A stretch of DNA of 64,000 nt from Anaeramoeba flamelloides (GCA_027625915.1 JANTQA010000032.1:3720001-3784000); one strand, 5' to 3'; positions 10,230 to 23,336 are shown, counted from the first letter of the stretch. Translations and numbers: made by a program. The notes: a model not told the origin generated them from the sequence alone.

Positions 10230-11600
10230 ATTTTAGTGCATCTTGAAATTGAAAAATGGCATAAAAACCTGATTACCACAAAAACCAAACTTACGTTTAA
10301 AGTATTTTTCCAAAAAGAATTAATGTTTTTAAAAGTTTGATCCATTTTTCTCAATTTTTGAAAATTTCTAAAATTCAACATATTTCCAAATTATTTGAAA
10401 AAAAATTATTTTTCTTGAAGAAAAATGAAATCTTATTGTCTGAAAAGCAATTGTACAAAAATACACTTTAAAAATAAAAACATACAAGTTCTAAAATAAC
10501 CCAATATAAAAAATCAACTAATTTCAAAAAAAAATTTACAATAATTATTATTTAAACTTGAAAAAAAATATAATACTAAGATTCAAAGAAGAGTTCGATC
10601 AATTTTTTCTTTTTTGAGAACAAAAATATCCTAGAAAAACAACCAAAACACCAAATTAAAAATTCTCCCAAAATAGTTTTTTAAAACCTGGAAAATTCAA
10701 CTTACCGTGATTAAAATACAGCATGCCCCAACTACTATAATCCGTGTTTTAAGTTAAAATCCGTGCTTTTTTTTCTTCTTGTTCCAAGGCAACATCCAAT
10801 TGAATACAAAATAGTCTACCCAAGTTCTAATCAATTTTGGAAGTAAAAATCTGGATATTTTCAGTAAAAATTTAAATAAGAAATACAATTTGTTTCAAGA
10901 TTTTTTATAAATTTTCAAATTTTTTTGAAAATTTTAGTTTTTTTTTGATGATAAAAATTTATTAAAAAATTTATTCTATTTTTTGAGATAAATTTTGCAA
11001 TATGATCCTTCATTTTTAATTTTTTTTTTAAATAATAGAACTTTAAGAAACCAATACCATATTTTATTTTAGGGTTTATTATCAGTTTCTATGATCGGTT
11101 GATATATAGGTCTTCTATAACAAAAAAAAAAAAAAAGCCTTTTATTTTGAAACACGAATTAAATTTTTTTGTACGCTTTATTTTGATTACAGTATAATCC
11201 TAAGAAATACTTTTTAATTTGATAATTTTTAATCAATTATTATAACCCAATCTTAATTATTCAAGAATATATTAAAAACACAAAGATTAAATATATCAAT
11301 AGACTTTACAATTATTTTTCAATTTTTTAAAGATTTCCAGGTAAATAAAACCAATTCAATTTAATGATTCTAATAAAAAAAAAATAATTAATTTTCTTAA
11401 ATAACCGATTTAAAACCAACAGTTCCTTGTTTATAATTGAATATTTGAAAAAGAATATTACCACACACTTTTAAATTTCAGATAATTTAATAAATGTATA
11501 CAAATAAAAGAAATTAGCAATTTTTTCTAGAGCTTCAAGTATTCAATATTTGATTTATTTTTATTAAATTTTTAAAAGAAGATTAAAGTTTCAAGGCAAT
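10230..11600 (+). repeat. dispersed repeat family R4, copy 1 (about 1.4 kb)
   Basis: Matches, in order, segments at 47080-47880 and 48108-49200: GCATCTTGAAATTGAAAAATGG, TAATGTTTTTAAAAGTTTGAT, AAAATTCAACATATTT, a GAAAAATGAAAT tract, AAGTTCTAAAATAACCCA, ATTACAATAATTATTA, AAAGATTTCCAGGTAAATAAA and GTTCCTTGTTTATAATTGAATA. No open reading frame of note is inside. It may be a non-autonomous or decayed element. Confidence 0.6.
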
Positions 11601-12640
11601 TTTATTATACATATACTCAGAAATCACCAAAAGTGAGATTTCTCCAAAATAAAAATTTGTGCAACTTTTTCTTTTTTCTAATTTGATCCAAAAATACAAT
11701 AAAAAAGGATCTATTCTTTGGGCTGAAAATATAATTGGAAAAAATGAATTGGTTTAAAAACGATAATCCATTTCTCAAAAGTTAATAAATAAAGTTGCAA
11801 ATCGGGTTTAATTAAACCCTTGTCTATATAATTACCCTATTACCTTAGGGAAAAAAATAAATAAGAGTTGCTAGTCCCATAAAAAATGTTTGAAAAGTTC
11901 TCTATCAATTGATAGTATTAGAAAACACTAATTTATTTAAAACAGTCTTGATAAAATGCCATTTATTTTATTTTGATATCCAAATCTATCTTTCATTTAA
12001 AACTTCTCAGAATCAAAAGGATATAAAGAAAAATAATTAAAAAAAAAAATAAAAGATAAAAAAAGAAAAACAAATTATTTATTTGTATCAGCTAGTTTAT
12101 CTTCCTTTTGGATATAACTTGACAAATTATTACTTTGCCCATTCAATTAAATTATTGATAATTGCAATGATAATATTATTTCCTTCTTTGATCAAATGTA
12201 TTTCTTATAATATTGTTTAGGATACTACCGGGATTCTTTTTAACAATCCCAAGAACTTTCTTTTTACTTGGTTACAAATTCTGTGATTTAGAAAGCATGT
12301 CACGAATTGGAATTACTATTTCTTTCAAAAACACACTGGAATATTTTGTCCTGTATAGTGAGCCGATGTACTCTTTGTGAAAAAAATATTTATTATTGTT
12401 TCTTTTACTGATGGGAAATTTTTCTTTCTATGGTAATTCCCAACAAATAAAAATAAACTAAAATTTGGATATCTGAATAAAAAAAATACACATATCAAAC
12501 CTTTTAAACAAGAATAAAATTCCAATTATTAGTAATTAACAAGATTCAATATCTTTTTTACTACAATCGGGCGATAGATAATTTTTGAGTTTCTAAAACA
12601 ATTTATAACCAGTTATTTAGGAATATTCAACATACCTCTC
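11600..12640. other. AT-rich spacer
   Basis: No protein-like frame or matched repeat beyond the tail of R4. Confidence 0.35.
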
Positions 12641-12960
12641 TTTTTCAGGATTTAAAAGAATTGAGTACACTGAAGGATTATCTGAATTTTATGGTTAGTG
12701 AATACTTTTTTTCCACTTAGTAATATATTTATAGACTTAAAAGAAACTTGATCTTAGGGATCTTGCCAATATGAAAAATTTAGTTTTTTTTTTAGAAAAT
12801 TTTGAGTTTTGCAAAGCTATTTTTAGGTTGAATTTAACATTTTTGTTATTTTCTCTTCAAAAATCTTGATAGTATTCTTGAAAAAAATAAAGAATTCCTT
12901 GTTTTCTTCTTTGGTGTATCTAAATTGACTTATTCGATACTGATTTTTTGGGTTAATTTT
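12640..12960 (+). repeat. dispersed repeat family R5, copy 1
   Basis: The reverse complement of 50940-51210 matches here: GAAGGATTATCTGAATTTTATG, AGACTTAAAAGAAACTTGATC, GGTTGAATTTAACATTTTTG, TCTTGATAGTATTCTTGAAA and AAAGAATTCCTTGTTTTCTTC. The two copies are in opposite orientation about 38 kb apart. Confidence 0.6.
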
Positions 12961-13156
12961 GTTTGGTTGGTTATTCAAAAGCTAATATTATTGATTTAGT
13001 TAATGGGTTTGTTATTTATTTCCCAAAACTTTTCTTTTCCAATCACTCCTGAGTTGTGTTTGAATTAAAAAGTCGGTTGTTGACTTTTTTTTACTTATTT
13101 ATTTTTTTGAATGCTCAAATCCAAATTATTCTCAACAAATTTTGAAGAAAAAAATT

Positions 13157-13260
13157 TCATTAGGAAAAAGCCACCCCACTTTCTATTCAAGTATATTAGA
13201 GTGTAGCGCGGGAGTATAAATATACTTGAAAAGAAATTGGAGTGGCATTATCTTAATATC
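13157..13260. mobile_element. short hairpin MITE family M2, copy 1
   Basis: Arms of about 40 bp (13159-13197 and 13219-13259): ATTAGGAAAAAGCCACCCCA against its complement around GGAGTGGCATTATCTTAATA. The GC-richer tip GTAGCGCGGGAG forms the loop. A sister copy is at 49936-50042. Confidence 0.65.
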
Positions 13261-13687
13261 AAAAAACATAGCTTTTTAGTTATGCCTTGTTTTATACACA
13301 AAAACATTAAGTTTTTTGATCAACAAATGATTTTCCAGCAAAATCTAAAAAATCCCAGAAATCCCAAAAATGGTAATATTTTGACTTTTCATCCATTAAT
13401 TGCCTTTTAAAACTTTTTCTGTTTATAATATTTGATTTCAACCATCACAGAGTATAAAATTCGTATAGTCCTATTTTTTTTTCTCAATTCTTTTGAATTA
13501 TGGATAAGCTAAATGCAAACAAGAGTTACTAATGACTACACCCTTGTAGAATAACACAAAAATTGGGGGAATTTTTGCACTTAATACTTTCTAAATAGTT
13601 TTTTACCCCTCAAAATGTTTCATTATTTTGATAAATTAAATTTTTATTCTTATAGACCAATTTCTTTCCAAAATAGACTTTTAATTA

Positions 13688-13884
13688 CAGTCAGTTTCAC
13701 TTTTAAGGCACAAACTTTCAACGAAATTTAAGGCACAATAAAAATCCCAAATTAAAGCACAAAATTCAGATTCTAGTAAAAATAAATTGTAAAAATTAAA
13801 ATTCGAAATCTTGTGCCTTAATTTGAGATTTTTTTGTGTATTAAATTTCGTTGAAAGTTTGTTCTTTAAAAATGAAACTGACTG
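13688..13884. mobile_element. MITE family M1, copy 2
   Basis: 197 bp, CAGTCAGTTTCACTTTTAAG at the left end and the complement ending GAAACTGACTG at the right, flanked by TA on both sides (13686-13687 and 13885-13886). Arms are about 75 bp long. TA flanks and CAGT ends are typical of Tc1/mariner-related MITEs. Confidence 0.9.
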
Positions 13885-14538
13885 TACATATAAATACAAT
13901 AATTGTAATATTTTAATTTTAGTTTTTAATTTCCACTTCAAGTAATTTGATATTTTATGTTTGATATAAACTTAAAATCTATACTATAAATTGAAAAAAT
14001 GTTTAAAATAATACCTTTTAAGTGAAAGTCAAAATATTATAAAAATTTAGTCATTTTTTGGAATTTTGTTCAAAAATATACAATCATTACAAGATCCAAA
14101 AACTTGTGAAAATTATCAACAAAACATTATAATGTTAAAAAGAAGATTTTTTTACATCTTGATAGGTTCTACATTCTAATTTATCTCAAAGTTTATTTAT
14201 ACCCTTTCCACAGACTAATAAAAATTAAATATAAAGTGGAAGGTGGATGTAGGGAAGAAGATTTTAGACTTCCCAACCTTGTCAAGGGGGATGTTTAATT
14301 AGGATTGTAAAAAATGTTTTTTTGTCAAAAATAACAAAATTTCTAAAAAAAAAAACTTTTATTTAACCAAATATTGATAAAACTCTTAAATAAAAAGCTT
14401 TATCAGAAAACAAATAAATCAGAATCGATTTAGAAAAAGAAAAAAATTTACAAAAAAAAAAAAAAATGAAAAAATAAAAACAATTTTTAGCTTAAAAAAC
14501 GAGTCAAGGATGTCAAATAACAAATTTTCAAATCAAAA

Positions 14539-14711
14539 CTGACATTTTCACTTTTAAGGCAAAAACTTTCAACAAAATTTAAGACAAAAAATTTGGATTT
14601 ATTTTTTTACAATTTATTTTGACTAGAATTTGAATTTTGTTATAAAATTTGAGATTTTTTTTGTCCCTTAAATTTCGTTGAAAGTTTGTTCCTTAAAAGC
14701 GAAACTGACTG
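14539..14711. mobile_element. MITE family M1, copy 3 (left end decayed)
   Basis: The right end is canonical (GCGAAACTGACTG then TA). The left end reads ACTGACATTTTCACTTTTAA, so the first bases have changed or been lost. Confidence 0.8.
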
Positions 14712-14872
14712 TATGTATTAGTCAATTATTGTATGGACTAGTAATTTTTAATCCGACTCAAAAATATTTGAATTCATTGTGGTTTGCATAAATAAAACAT
14801 TAACAATAATATTAAAAATCAATCATCATTCTCTTATAGATTGATTGTTAAAACTGAAACAAAAATTGATTA

Positions 14873-15069
14873 CAGTCAGTTTCACTTTTAAGGCACAAAC
14901 TTTCAACGAAATTTAAGGCACCAAAAAATCTCAAATTAAGGCACAAGATTTCGAATTGATATTTTTATAAATGATTTTTACTAGAATTTGAATTTTGTGC
15001 CTTAATTTGAGATTTTTATTGTGCCTTAAATTCCGTTGAAAGTTTGTGCCTTAAAAGTGAAACTGACTG
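14873..15069. mobile_element. MITE family M1, copy 4
   Basis: 197 bp with intact CAGTCAGT/ACTGACTG termini and TA flanks. It is close in sequence to copies 2 and 7, suggesting recent spread. Confidence 0.9.
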
Positions 15070-17640
15070 TAAACTAGAATCAAAATGTATAAAAGAAGAT
15101 ATAAAATCAAAAATAAATTCAAAATTCTGGGTCTGGGACATGTATCAAAAAAGATAAAGTTTTCAAAAAAAGACAAAAAAAATATTAATTGAAAAATTGA
15201 AAACTAATACACAAGAGTAAATATAAAACTGGGATCAAAAAAAAATTTTTTTTTGCTCAAAAAATTAAAATTTTCTTAATTTTCGATTTTTAGTGTTTAG
15301 AAGTCTCTAGGACGTCTAGTTTTCGAGATATTGCCCAAAATCGATTTTTATATACAAATATTTTAATAGTGATTTTTCTCAACTATTTTGGGTAATAATT
15401 CGAAAAATACAAGATCCCCCAAAAAATGAAAAATTGAGATTGTTTTTATATTTTTTATATAGTGACCCCCATAGATTAAAATGAATTTTAAAGTTTTTTT
15501 TTTGAAAAAAAAAAAAAAAATTTTTTTTAATTGTAGGTTTTAGTATATATAAATATTTTAAAATCTTCTACTCACCACACAGAAAAAACTACTTAGTTAC
15601 CAGCATTTATCCGAATTTTGGTACCTTAAGAGGATTTGAATTTTTGAAAAAAAATTTTTTGAAAAGATTTAAAGGGTAAATTCAGGTAGCAAACATATAT
15701 ACTTTAATTGATCAAATTAGATATATAAAAAATTAAAAAAAAAAATAAAAAAAAAACTATTAATTTAATTGATCTTATCAGGAATCGAACTCAGGCTACA
15801 CACTTTTCAAATTTTGAGATCTCGGTGCTCTATCGCTGAAATAATGAGTAATTATTGGATATTTTAAAATTATAAAATTCTGAAGATAATAAAATTGAAT
15901 TTTTAATTGAGTAATTTTTCTAATATATATTTTTTTTTGAAAAAAAAAATCTAAGTTTTTTACCACTAAAATAATTTTTTTTTTTTTTTCCATTATAAAA
16001 AAATTAACAAATTTAAAATTGAATTGAAAAAAACTTATATAAAAAAAATGTTTTTTTGAAAACAATCATTTTAATAGGAAACTCTAGTAAAATTTTTTTT
16101 TGATTTTTTTAGCATTTTTTTAATATTTTTCTAGTGATAACACTATCAAAAATTTGAAAAAATGAATATTTAGATAAAATAAGATGAGGTCTAATAATTT
16201 TTTTTTCAAAATAATGATAATGTGAATTTTTTTATGATAAATTAGAAAAAAATGAAATTTTACTAGAGTTTTCCTATTAAAAAAATAAATTTTTTTTAAA
16301 CATTGTTTTTCAGTTAAAATAAAAATAAAAATCATTTTTTTGAGATGTTTAAAAAAAAATTTTTTTTTCAAAGTTACCAATTTTTAGTACTTTAAAAAAT
16401 ATTTTTTTATATACATTTTTTAAAATTTTCAATTTTGAAAAAAGTCAAAAACACCTATTTTAAATACTAAATATTTTCAAAACCACTAACCCTCATAAAG
16501 TTTAAATTTAAAAAATTCACAAAAAAAAATCAAAATAAAAAATTTTTTAAAAAAATTTTTTGTCTATGACAAATAGATTTTTATATTTCATTTTATCAAC
16601 TAATATTCACAGTAACTTATATATTTTTATAAATAACTTGGATAAAAGTGAAAAAAAAAAAAAAAAAAAATTATTTAATCTAAAAAAAAAATTCATAATT
16701 ATAAAAATTATAACTATTGCAGTTAAAAATATATTATAAATATAATATTTGAGTAAATCAAAAATGGGAAAATCAAAAGAGTAGTAAAAAAATTTTCAAA
16801 AAAAAATTTTTTTTTTAAACCTTAATTTTTTCATTTTTTTTCACCAAAATCATATTTTTGATCAAAAATTACCCTAGTAAGATGATCTTTAAAATACCAA
16901 AAAAAATTATTTATGTGTAAAAAGGTACCTTATTTATAAATGAAAAATTCAAAATTTCAAAAAAAAAAATTTTTTTTGACAAAAAATCGAAAATTGAGAA
17001 TAACTTCTAAAAAAGAGGAGATAAAGAGCTCTAAACTTGAAAAATCAATTTTTCAGATTATTTGGATTTAGGGACGATGAGTAATTCGCCCAGAGATCCA
17101 ATATTTAAAAATTCGATTTTTTTCAATTTATACTTATGTAATTATTAAAGAAAAATCTAACTATTTTAAGAAAAACTTCATTATGAATAGTTCTGAATAG
17201 AAGGGTCATGAATATTGAAAAATAATTAGATACAATAGTAATACCAACAGGGAGTTGTTTCTCGTTTTTTTTTTTTTTTTAATATATAAAATTATTAGAA
17301 AATTTTTTATATTTTCTGTTTATATCACAAATTATAAAAAACTTAAAGAAAAAATAACTATTTAAAATGGGAAAGATCATCCCCAATTTAAAAACTAAGA
17401 AATTTCACAAATAATCTCAACATATATAAATTTATTATAACAATAAATATATATCAAAATTTTGCAACTTAAATAAAAATCATTCTAATCTTAAAAGAGA
17501 TGGAGATAATGATCATTTTCTTTATTCAATTCAATTTTTTAATATTAACATTTTCAATTCAAAATATTTCAGAAAAAGGTTCAATATAAATTGAACGATC
17601 TACAGATTATTTATCATTTCGGTTTTCTTCTTTTTTTTTT
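15070..17640. other. AT-rich spacer
   Basis: Long homopolymer-rich DNA. Two long minus-strand frames (15796-16065, 16120-16380) are Phe/Lys/Ile-rich with no domain and were not called. A tRNA-like string near 15775-15850 is discussed among rejected items. Confidence 0.4.
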
Positions 17641-17650
17641 CTAATCACTT

Positions 17651-17790
17651 GGTATCCTTTTTGAATTTCATGGAAAGTCGAATTAGAGTAAGAGTCCATA
17701 CAAGAAGTCTGCGATTTCACCCTTCTCATTATTTAAAATTGGATCTGAAAACAACTGAATTACTTATCGACTTATAATTTTGCTTAACTG
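17651..17790. other. coding-like island, strand unclear
   Basis: The plus strand opens with ATG and reads MESRIRVRVHTRSLRFHPS then HYLKLDLKTTELLIDL and stop. The minus strand, after a TTTTCAG acceptor-like site, reads DPILNNEKGEIADFLYGLLL and stop. Both look better than background, so one is probably a real exon. The minus reading has the more usual amino-acid mix. Confidence 0.2.
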
Positions 17791-17873
17791 TCATCATTTA
17801 AAATACTTTCTTAAAAAAAATTATTTAAAATTTGTTTCAAGTAAAAAATAAAAAGCCACAATCGAATGTAGAG

Positions 17874-18037
17874 ATGGGAACAAAAGACAAGTCAGTTAAC
17901 ATTTCCCAATTAGAGAAGAAAATTCAACTTTATATTTTACTTGTACATAAAATTTTAACCTTTGAAAAAAACAGGAATCAATTATTTTTCAACAAGTACT
18001 TTGGGAACTAAAAATTAACGAGACACAACTAAAGTAA
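17874..18037 (+). CDS. possible tiny gene with a 32-nt intron
   Basis: Exon 17874-17942 (MGTKDKSVNISQLEKKIQLY...) and exon 17975-18037 (ESIIFQQVLWELKINETQ...) join in phase 0 if bases 17943-17974 (GTACAT...AACAG) are removed as a 32-nt intron, giving about 43 residues. Without splicing, the first frame still runs 45 codons, so the intron is not required. The gene may continue past 18034, where a GTAAAA donor-like site follows. Confidence 0.2.
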
Positions 18038-18179
18038 AAAAAATTGTTTTCTGATCCACTTAGTAAATGTTAAAAAAAGTGAAAAATTTTACTTTAGTGT
18101 GGTTACTTCCTTAACCTTGCCTTTACTACACAACAACATGATAATATTTGGAAGTTTCTTCTTTCTCTGTTAGTACTTT

Positions 18180-19349
18180 CTTTATAATTTTTTTAGCATT
18201 TATGATTTTATCAATTTACGGGATTAATATCTATTACTCAAAAGTTTAAAATAAAGTATATTAGTATTAAAGTCAAATCATATTAGTACTCTCTTTTCAA
18301 ATGCTATTAAAAATTCTATTAATACCATATTAGAACAAGTTTGATCTCATCAATTAAAGCATGATTATTTTATTAGTAAAAATTCAACAATTTCAGAAAA
18401 AAAATCTGTATTTTAGAACAAATTTTAAGGATGAACAATTAATCTTCAGTCTCTAATGTTTTGATAAATAAATTTAAGATCCAAATTGAAGCTAAATCCA
18501 GATAAATAATTTCCAAAAAAAAAAAACCGTAAATTGTCTAAAACGAGACATATTGGAAATACAACAAGTTTCAATAGAAAGAAACAAAATTAATCTATCA
18601 TTAAGTTTTTTTATGTTAATAATTATTGAGTAAATCTTCAAATTAAAAAAATTGAATAAATATTTACTTTTTGAGGGTTTTAAATAGTAATTTTTAAATA
18701 TTGGAAATACTATTTATTTTGGGGTTCAATCTTTAGATTAGGAAAAGTAATCGAAAAAAAAATTTCCAAAATCGCTATTTTTTATTGTGATGATTAGTAA
18801 AAAAATTAATAATTTATCGTTTAATGATATCTAATAATAGATTTTTTATGTCCATTTGAACTGATATGATTTACTTTCAATTACAACATACTTTAATTTT
18901 GTTCAACATATAGCGAAACTAATCCATTAAATAAAATTATTCTTGATCAATCTTTTAAATAGTCATCCAAATATATTTTTATGGAAATTTGAAATTCGAA
19001 TTAAGTAAGAATTAAATATAATGACAGATCATTGAAATTAGAAAATTTTATAATTTCTAAAAAATTGGTTGTAATAAAGGATGTTTTTCTTCAATTGAAA
19101 TCGAAAAAGACAAAAATAGTCAAATAGAAAACAATAATTTTGTGAAAGGGTAATTATTTATTTTGAACTTAAGCAATGATTATTGTCAATTTTGTTTAAT
19201 TTGATTTGCTTTTGATGTTGATTATATTTTCATCTCTAGAGAAAAAGAGACATTGTTTAGCTCAAGCTTTAGAGTATGAAATTATAAAGGTTGTATAAAT
19301 AATAATTCGTTTAATATTTTGCTTTAAAATACTGAATTTATGATTTTGT
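18180..19349. other. AT-rich spacer downstream of the calmodulin-like gene
   Basis: No gene-like frame. The right end presumably contains the 3' untranslated region of the calmodulin-like gene. Confidence 0.4.
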
Positions 19350-20646
19350 TTATTTTGCTAACATTAAATCAACAAATTCTATTGTAGTTTCACATAAAGA
19401 AATTAAAAAGAAAAGGTTATTTGAAAGAATAATAAGAACAAAATTAAGAAAAAGAAAAAGGTTAGGAAAAGGAAAATTACAAAAGAAAAAAAAAAAAGGA
19501 AAATTACAAAAGAAAAAAAAAAAAGGAAAATTACAAAAGAAAAAAGAAAACTAAAATGGATACCTTCATAATAAATTTTTCCTGTTCCATTTGGATCAGC
19601 TTCTTGGATCATTTGATCAGCTTCCTCTTTCGTCAATGCCTCTCCAATTGTTGTCATGATATGGTGTAATTCTCCTGAAGAAACAAATCCTTGTCCTTCC
19701 TTTTGTTTATAAAAAAATAACAAAAAAAAAAAAAAAAACAAATAAACAAAAAAAGTTCCAAAATTTTTAGAAAAAAAAAGAAAGAAAGATAGCTGAGGAA
19801 TTTATCTTACACGATCAAATACTCTGAAAGAATTGATAATATCTTCTGGATCTTCTTCTTCAGATAATTTTTTTGTTATTTTGTTTAAAAATGAATTAAA
19901 TGTTAAGAGTCTATGTGTTGGTGTTTGTTTATTTTGATTTTGTTTTTTGAAATTGATAAAAAGGAAAAAGAAGCAAAAAAAAAAAAAAATTATCAAAAAA
20001 AAGAGTTAAATTAGAAAACAGATCAAAGAAAAAAAGACAAGATTTTTTTTTGTTTTTTTTTTGATTAAAACAAAATCAAGAAAGAGGAAAAAAAGAAATA
20101 AATTTACCCATTTTCTTTGTCTTGAATTTCATTCATCTTTAAAAGAGTCCACAGTTTTGGGAATAATTTGGTTGAGGGTTGGTTGTGAATTTGGTTCAAA
20201 ATTTTCAAAACAAAATGAAAACAAAGGGTCAATTTTTCAAGGTTTATTTGGTTTGTTTTTAAAAACAAAAAACAAAAAAAAAACAAAAAAAAACAAAAGA
20301 AAAAAATTTTGTAATTAGAAAGGAACATTAAAAAAAAAAAAAAAAAAAGAAATAAGAGAAGAAATACCATGTCTTGAAGTTCAGTTTCAGTTGGGTTGAT
20401 ACCTAAAGCTCTTAGAATAGATCCGATTTCTTTTCCTTCGACAACTCCCTGTTCATTTATTAATTAAAACAAAATAGATTTGTTTTTTTTTAGTTTTTGT
20501 TGTTGTTTTTTGGTTTTGTAAAAGATTTGTAAAAGAAAAAAAAAAAATAAAAGATTAAGTCTTGTGAAAGGTTTTACATTTCCTTCTTTATCAAAAAGAT
20601 TAAAAGCTTCTTTAAATTCTTCAATTTGTTCGTTTGATAAACTCAT
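19350..20646 (-). CDS. calmodulin-like EF-hand protein, six exons, 147 aa
   Basis: A calcium sensor of the calmodulin family, expected to be cytosolic. Exons 20578-20646, 20368-20448, 20108-20136, 19811-19910, 19564-19699 and 19350-19378 join in phase by GT-AG introns of 111-231 nt, giving 147 residues against 149 for calmodulin. The start matches calmodulin (SLSNEQIEEFKEAFNLFDKE). EF loop 1 (residues 19-30, DKEGNGVVEGKE), loop 3 (92-103, DREGQGFVSSGE) and loop 4 (128-139, DPNGTGKIYYEE) keep the acidic ligands. Loop 2 (55-66, QDKENGLLTFNS) has Q at position 1, K at position 3 and S at position 12, so it should not bind calcium. The central helix (KKLSEEEDPEDIINSF) resembles calmodulin more than centrin. 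One exon is only 29 nt. It is divergent enough that a calmodulin-related protein, not the main calmodulin, is likely. Confidence 0.9.
19465..19552. repeat. tandem repeat in the last intron of the calmodulin-like gene
   Basis: Three near-identical units of roughly 25-27 bp (GGAAAATTACAAAAGAAAAA) lie end to end inside the 185-nt intron. Confidence 0.7.
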
Positions 20647-23330
20647 AATAATTAAAAAGAAAAAATAAATATTAAAAAATGAAAAATAAATTTATTTTTA
20701 AAAAATAATTTAATAATTCACTCCAACTCGAATACCCAACAGTAAACTCTTTTCTTTTTTTGATCAATTTTAGTTTGGCTTAAAAACAAATTTGGTTTCT
20801 ATTTGGATCTTTCTAATTATCACCTTATTTTCGAATAAAATGGATATGTGTTTAGGTATTTTTTTTTAAAATTTTTAGATTTTGATTGAATAAAAATTTA
20901 TATACAGAATTTTTGTTTTGAAGGCCAAAAGTCTAGGAAAAATATTTTATATATTTTCAGGAGGCTGAAGATACGGGGAAATAGTGAAAATATACTTTTT
21001 TTTTTATCAGTAAAAATAAAAAATATCGAAATAAAGATTTAATAATACTCTTATCAAATATGTAGGAAGTTATTGAAGAGACCATGTATTCATTTTAAAT
21101 TGCTCAAAGGGTCAAACAACACTAAAATTTCTCCAGTCGACCTAAACCTGGAAAATATTAGTCATATTTTTAATAATTTGGATAATTTAAAATATTTTGT
21201 TTGAAAATAGGTTGATAATTGTAAGAATTTTAGTGTTAAATTTCCTTTTAGTGATAGTCAAGATTCAAATATATTATTTAGATTTTGAAAAAAGTTCCTG
21301 ATGGATCAAAAGAAAGAATTGATTTTTAATTTGGAAAAAAATCATAGTTTTTAACTTGAAATTCACAAAATAGTGAATATTCAATCTTGATCAAAATTAT
21401 TTTTTCAAAAAGATTGATAGAATTTTAATTTTCTTACTTCCAGTATTTGTTAATCTAAAAATAAAAAAAATATTGGAGTTTAAAATAAACTATCTTTCCA
21501 AATCATTGGCCCATTAAAAATCAAATTTTAAAGAAAAATATTTTTAATAATTCAAGTTATCTATTATAATATAAAAAATATCGATTTTAATATTCAATAC
21601 TATACTCAAGAGATATTTATCTTTTGACTAAAAATAACAGAAATAAAAATAAAAAAAATAGTTAAAAAAAACAGTTAAAAAAAATTGGGACATTTATTTT
21701 GAAAGAAGTATTACATTAAAAATAGAAAATTTAAAAAATTAAAAAAAACCATTTATCTGTTCCCCTTCCATTTGAATAACTAAATCTAATCTCTTTTTCA
21801 TATTTGAAACCAATTTTTTCATTAATTCATCGGTTACTTCATTCCAATTTTTCATTTTCATTTTCCATTATAACAAAATACTGTTGAAAAAATAAAAAAG
21901 AGAAAAAATGATTTATTTGCAAACTTTTCATTGCGAGAGGGAAAACTTCAAAACAATACAATGACAATTCAAAATTCAAATATAAGATGGGCCATTTATT
22001 ATGAAATTTAGTTTATTTTTTTTTAATTTTAATTTTTTTTCTTATAGTCTGGAATTTAATATCTTCATGATAAAAATTACTACATAAATACGTGAAGAAT
22101 TTGTATTAAAAATGATGTTTTTGAAAAGTTTCCACTTTTAAAAAGCAAATTAAATTCCTTATATAATTTTTTTTTTCTTTTAAGATTCATAACATTAATT
22201 ATAATTACAGACTAAAAAAAAAAAAAAAACAAAGAAAAAAAAATTGGGGATTATAAAACCAAATAAATCAAAATTTAGATCCGATTTTTTTTTTTTTGTA
22301 TAATATTAAACATTATTTTCAAGTAAATTCGTAATAATTTTTTTGTATCGCTTTTTTGAATTCCCTTAAACACGCCAATCAATCATTTTTCTACAAAATA
22401 AACATCACATATAAAAAATAAATACTTCTTTTTGTTCTTTTTTTAAGAAAAAATTTTTTGAAGATCAAATAAAAGGGTTTTAAATCTAATCAAACTTTAA
22501 GACTAAAAAAAATTTATGTAGTTTATTCATTTGTAAATGTAACTTTTTCGAGAAATTATAATTATTGTATTTATAATAATTGATTAATATTTTTTTTTGT
22601 CTAAATAATTCTATTGAAAATTCATGATTAACTGATTAATATTCTTCATTACAATGACTAATATTTAATAACCCAGAATAGTTATAATAAATAAAAAATC
22701 CAATAAATTTAAAAATAATATTTAAGTTAACCCACATTCAGTTAAAGAAACTAGCCTAATTTGCACAATTGAAAGTCTAAAAATATTTTTTTCGACTATC
22801 CATAATAAAATGATTTCAATTTTTCATCAAAATCATTTTTTCGAATATCGAACATCCCATTTTTTCTTTTCTTTTTTTTCCTAAACTTATGATGTTTCTT
22901 AATAGTTTATTTTTTTACTTTTCATTGTTTTACTATAACCAATAAAGTTAAAAAATATCATTAAAAATTTCTAAAAAGAGTTAAAAAGAAGAATTTAATC
23001 TTATAAATATATTATTATTAAAGATAATATATCTGTTACATTTTTTGTAATGTTGATTTAAATTGTATTCACTTTTTTTTAGATTTTATGATTATTTTTT
23101 TTTTAAATTTTAACAGATATATGGTTTTCTATTTTGAATGAAATAAAAAGTTAATTATTAAAAAAATTAATAATTGTTTATATTTTGATATCAGAAATCA
23201 TTATTATCTCACAATGTATTATTTTCGATGAATTACAACAATTGAAATTTATTTAATAAAATTTTAATAAAAACCCATTATAAATATAAAAATCATATTT
23301 GATTTTATTTAAAAAAATTAATAAATTTCA
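20647..23330. other. AT-rich spacer upstream of the calmodulin-like gene
   Basis: No protein-like frame longer than about 30 residues was seen. The first few hundred bases should contain the promoter, but no motif could be recognised. Confidence 0.4.
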
Positions 23331-23336
23331 AGTACT

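Noticed and set aside
15775-15850. tRNA-like string on the minus strand (GTTCGATTCC box and TAGAGC box)
   Set aside because: Box A and box B resemblance is visible, but the T stem and anticodon stem do not pair and no acceptor stem is evident. At most a decayed tRNA or chance; a covariance-model search would decide.
15796-16380. Two long minus-strand frames of 86-89 codons
   Set aside because: Composition is almost only Phe, Lys, Ile and Leu, as expected for poly-A/T DNA read by chance; no domain, no splice context.
20061-20370. Long frames on both strands in the middle of the calmodulin-like gene
   Set aside because: They cover T-rich introns around the 29-nt exon; the calmodulin reading explains the conserved residues.
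19350-20646. Assignment to centrin instead of calmodulin
   Set aside because: Length (147), the short N-terminus starting at the first EF helix, and the central linker fit calmodulin; centrins have a longer basic N-terminus.
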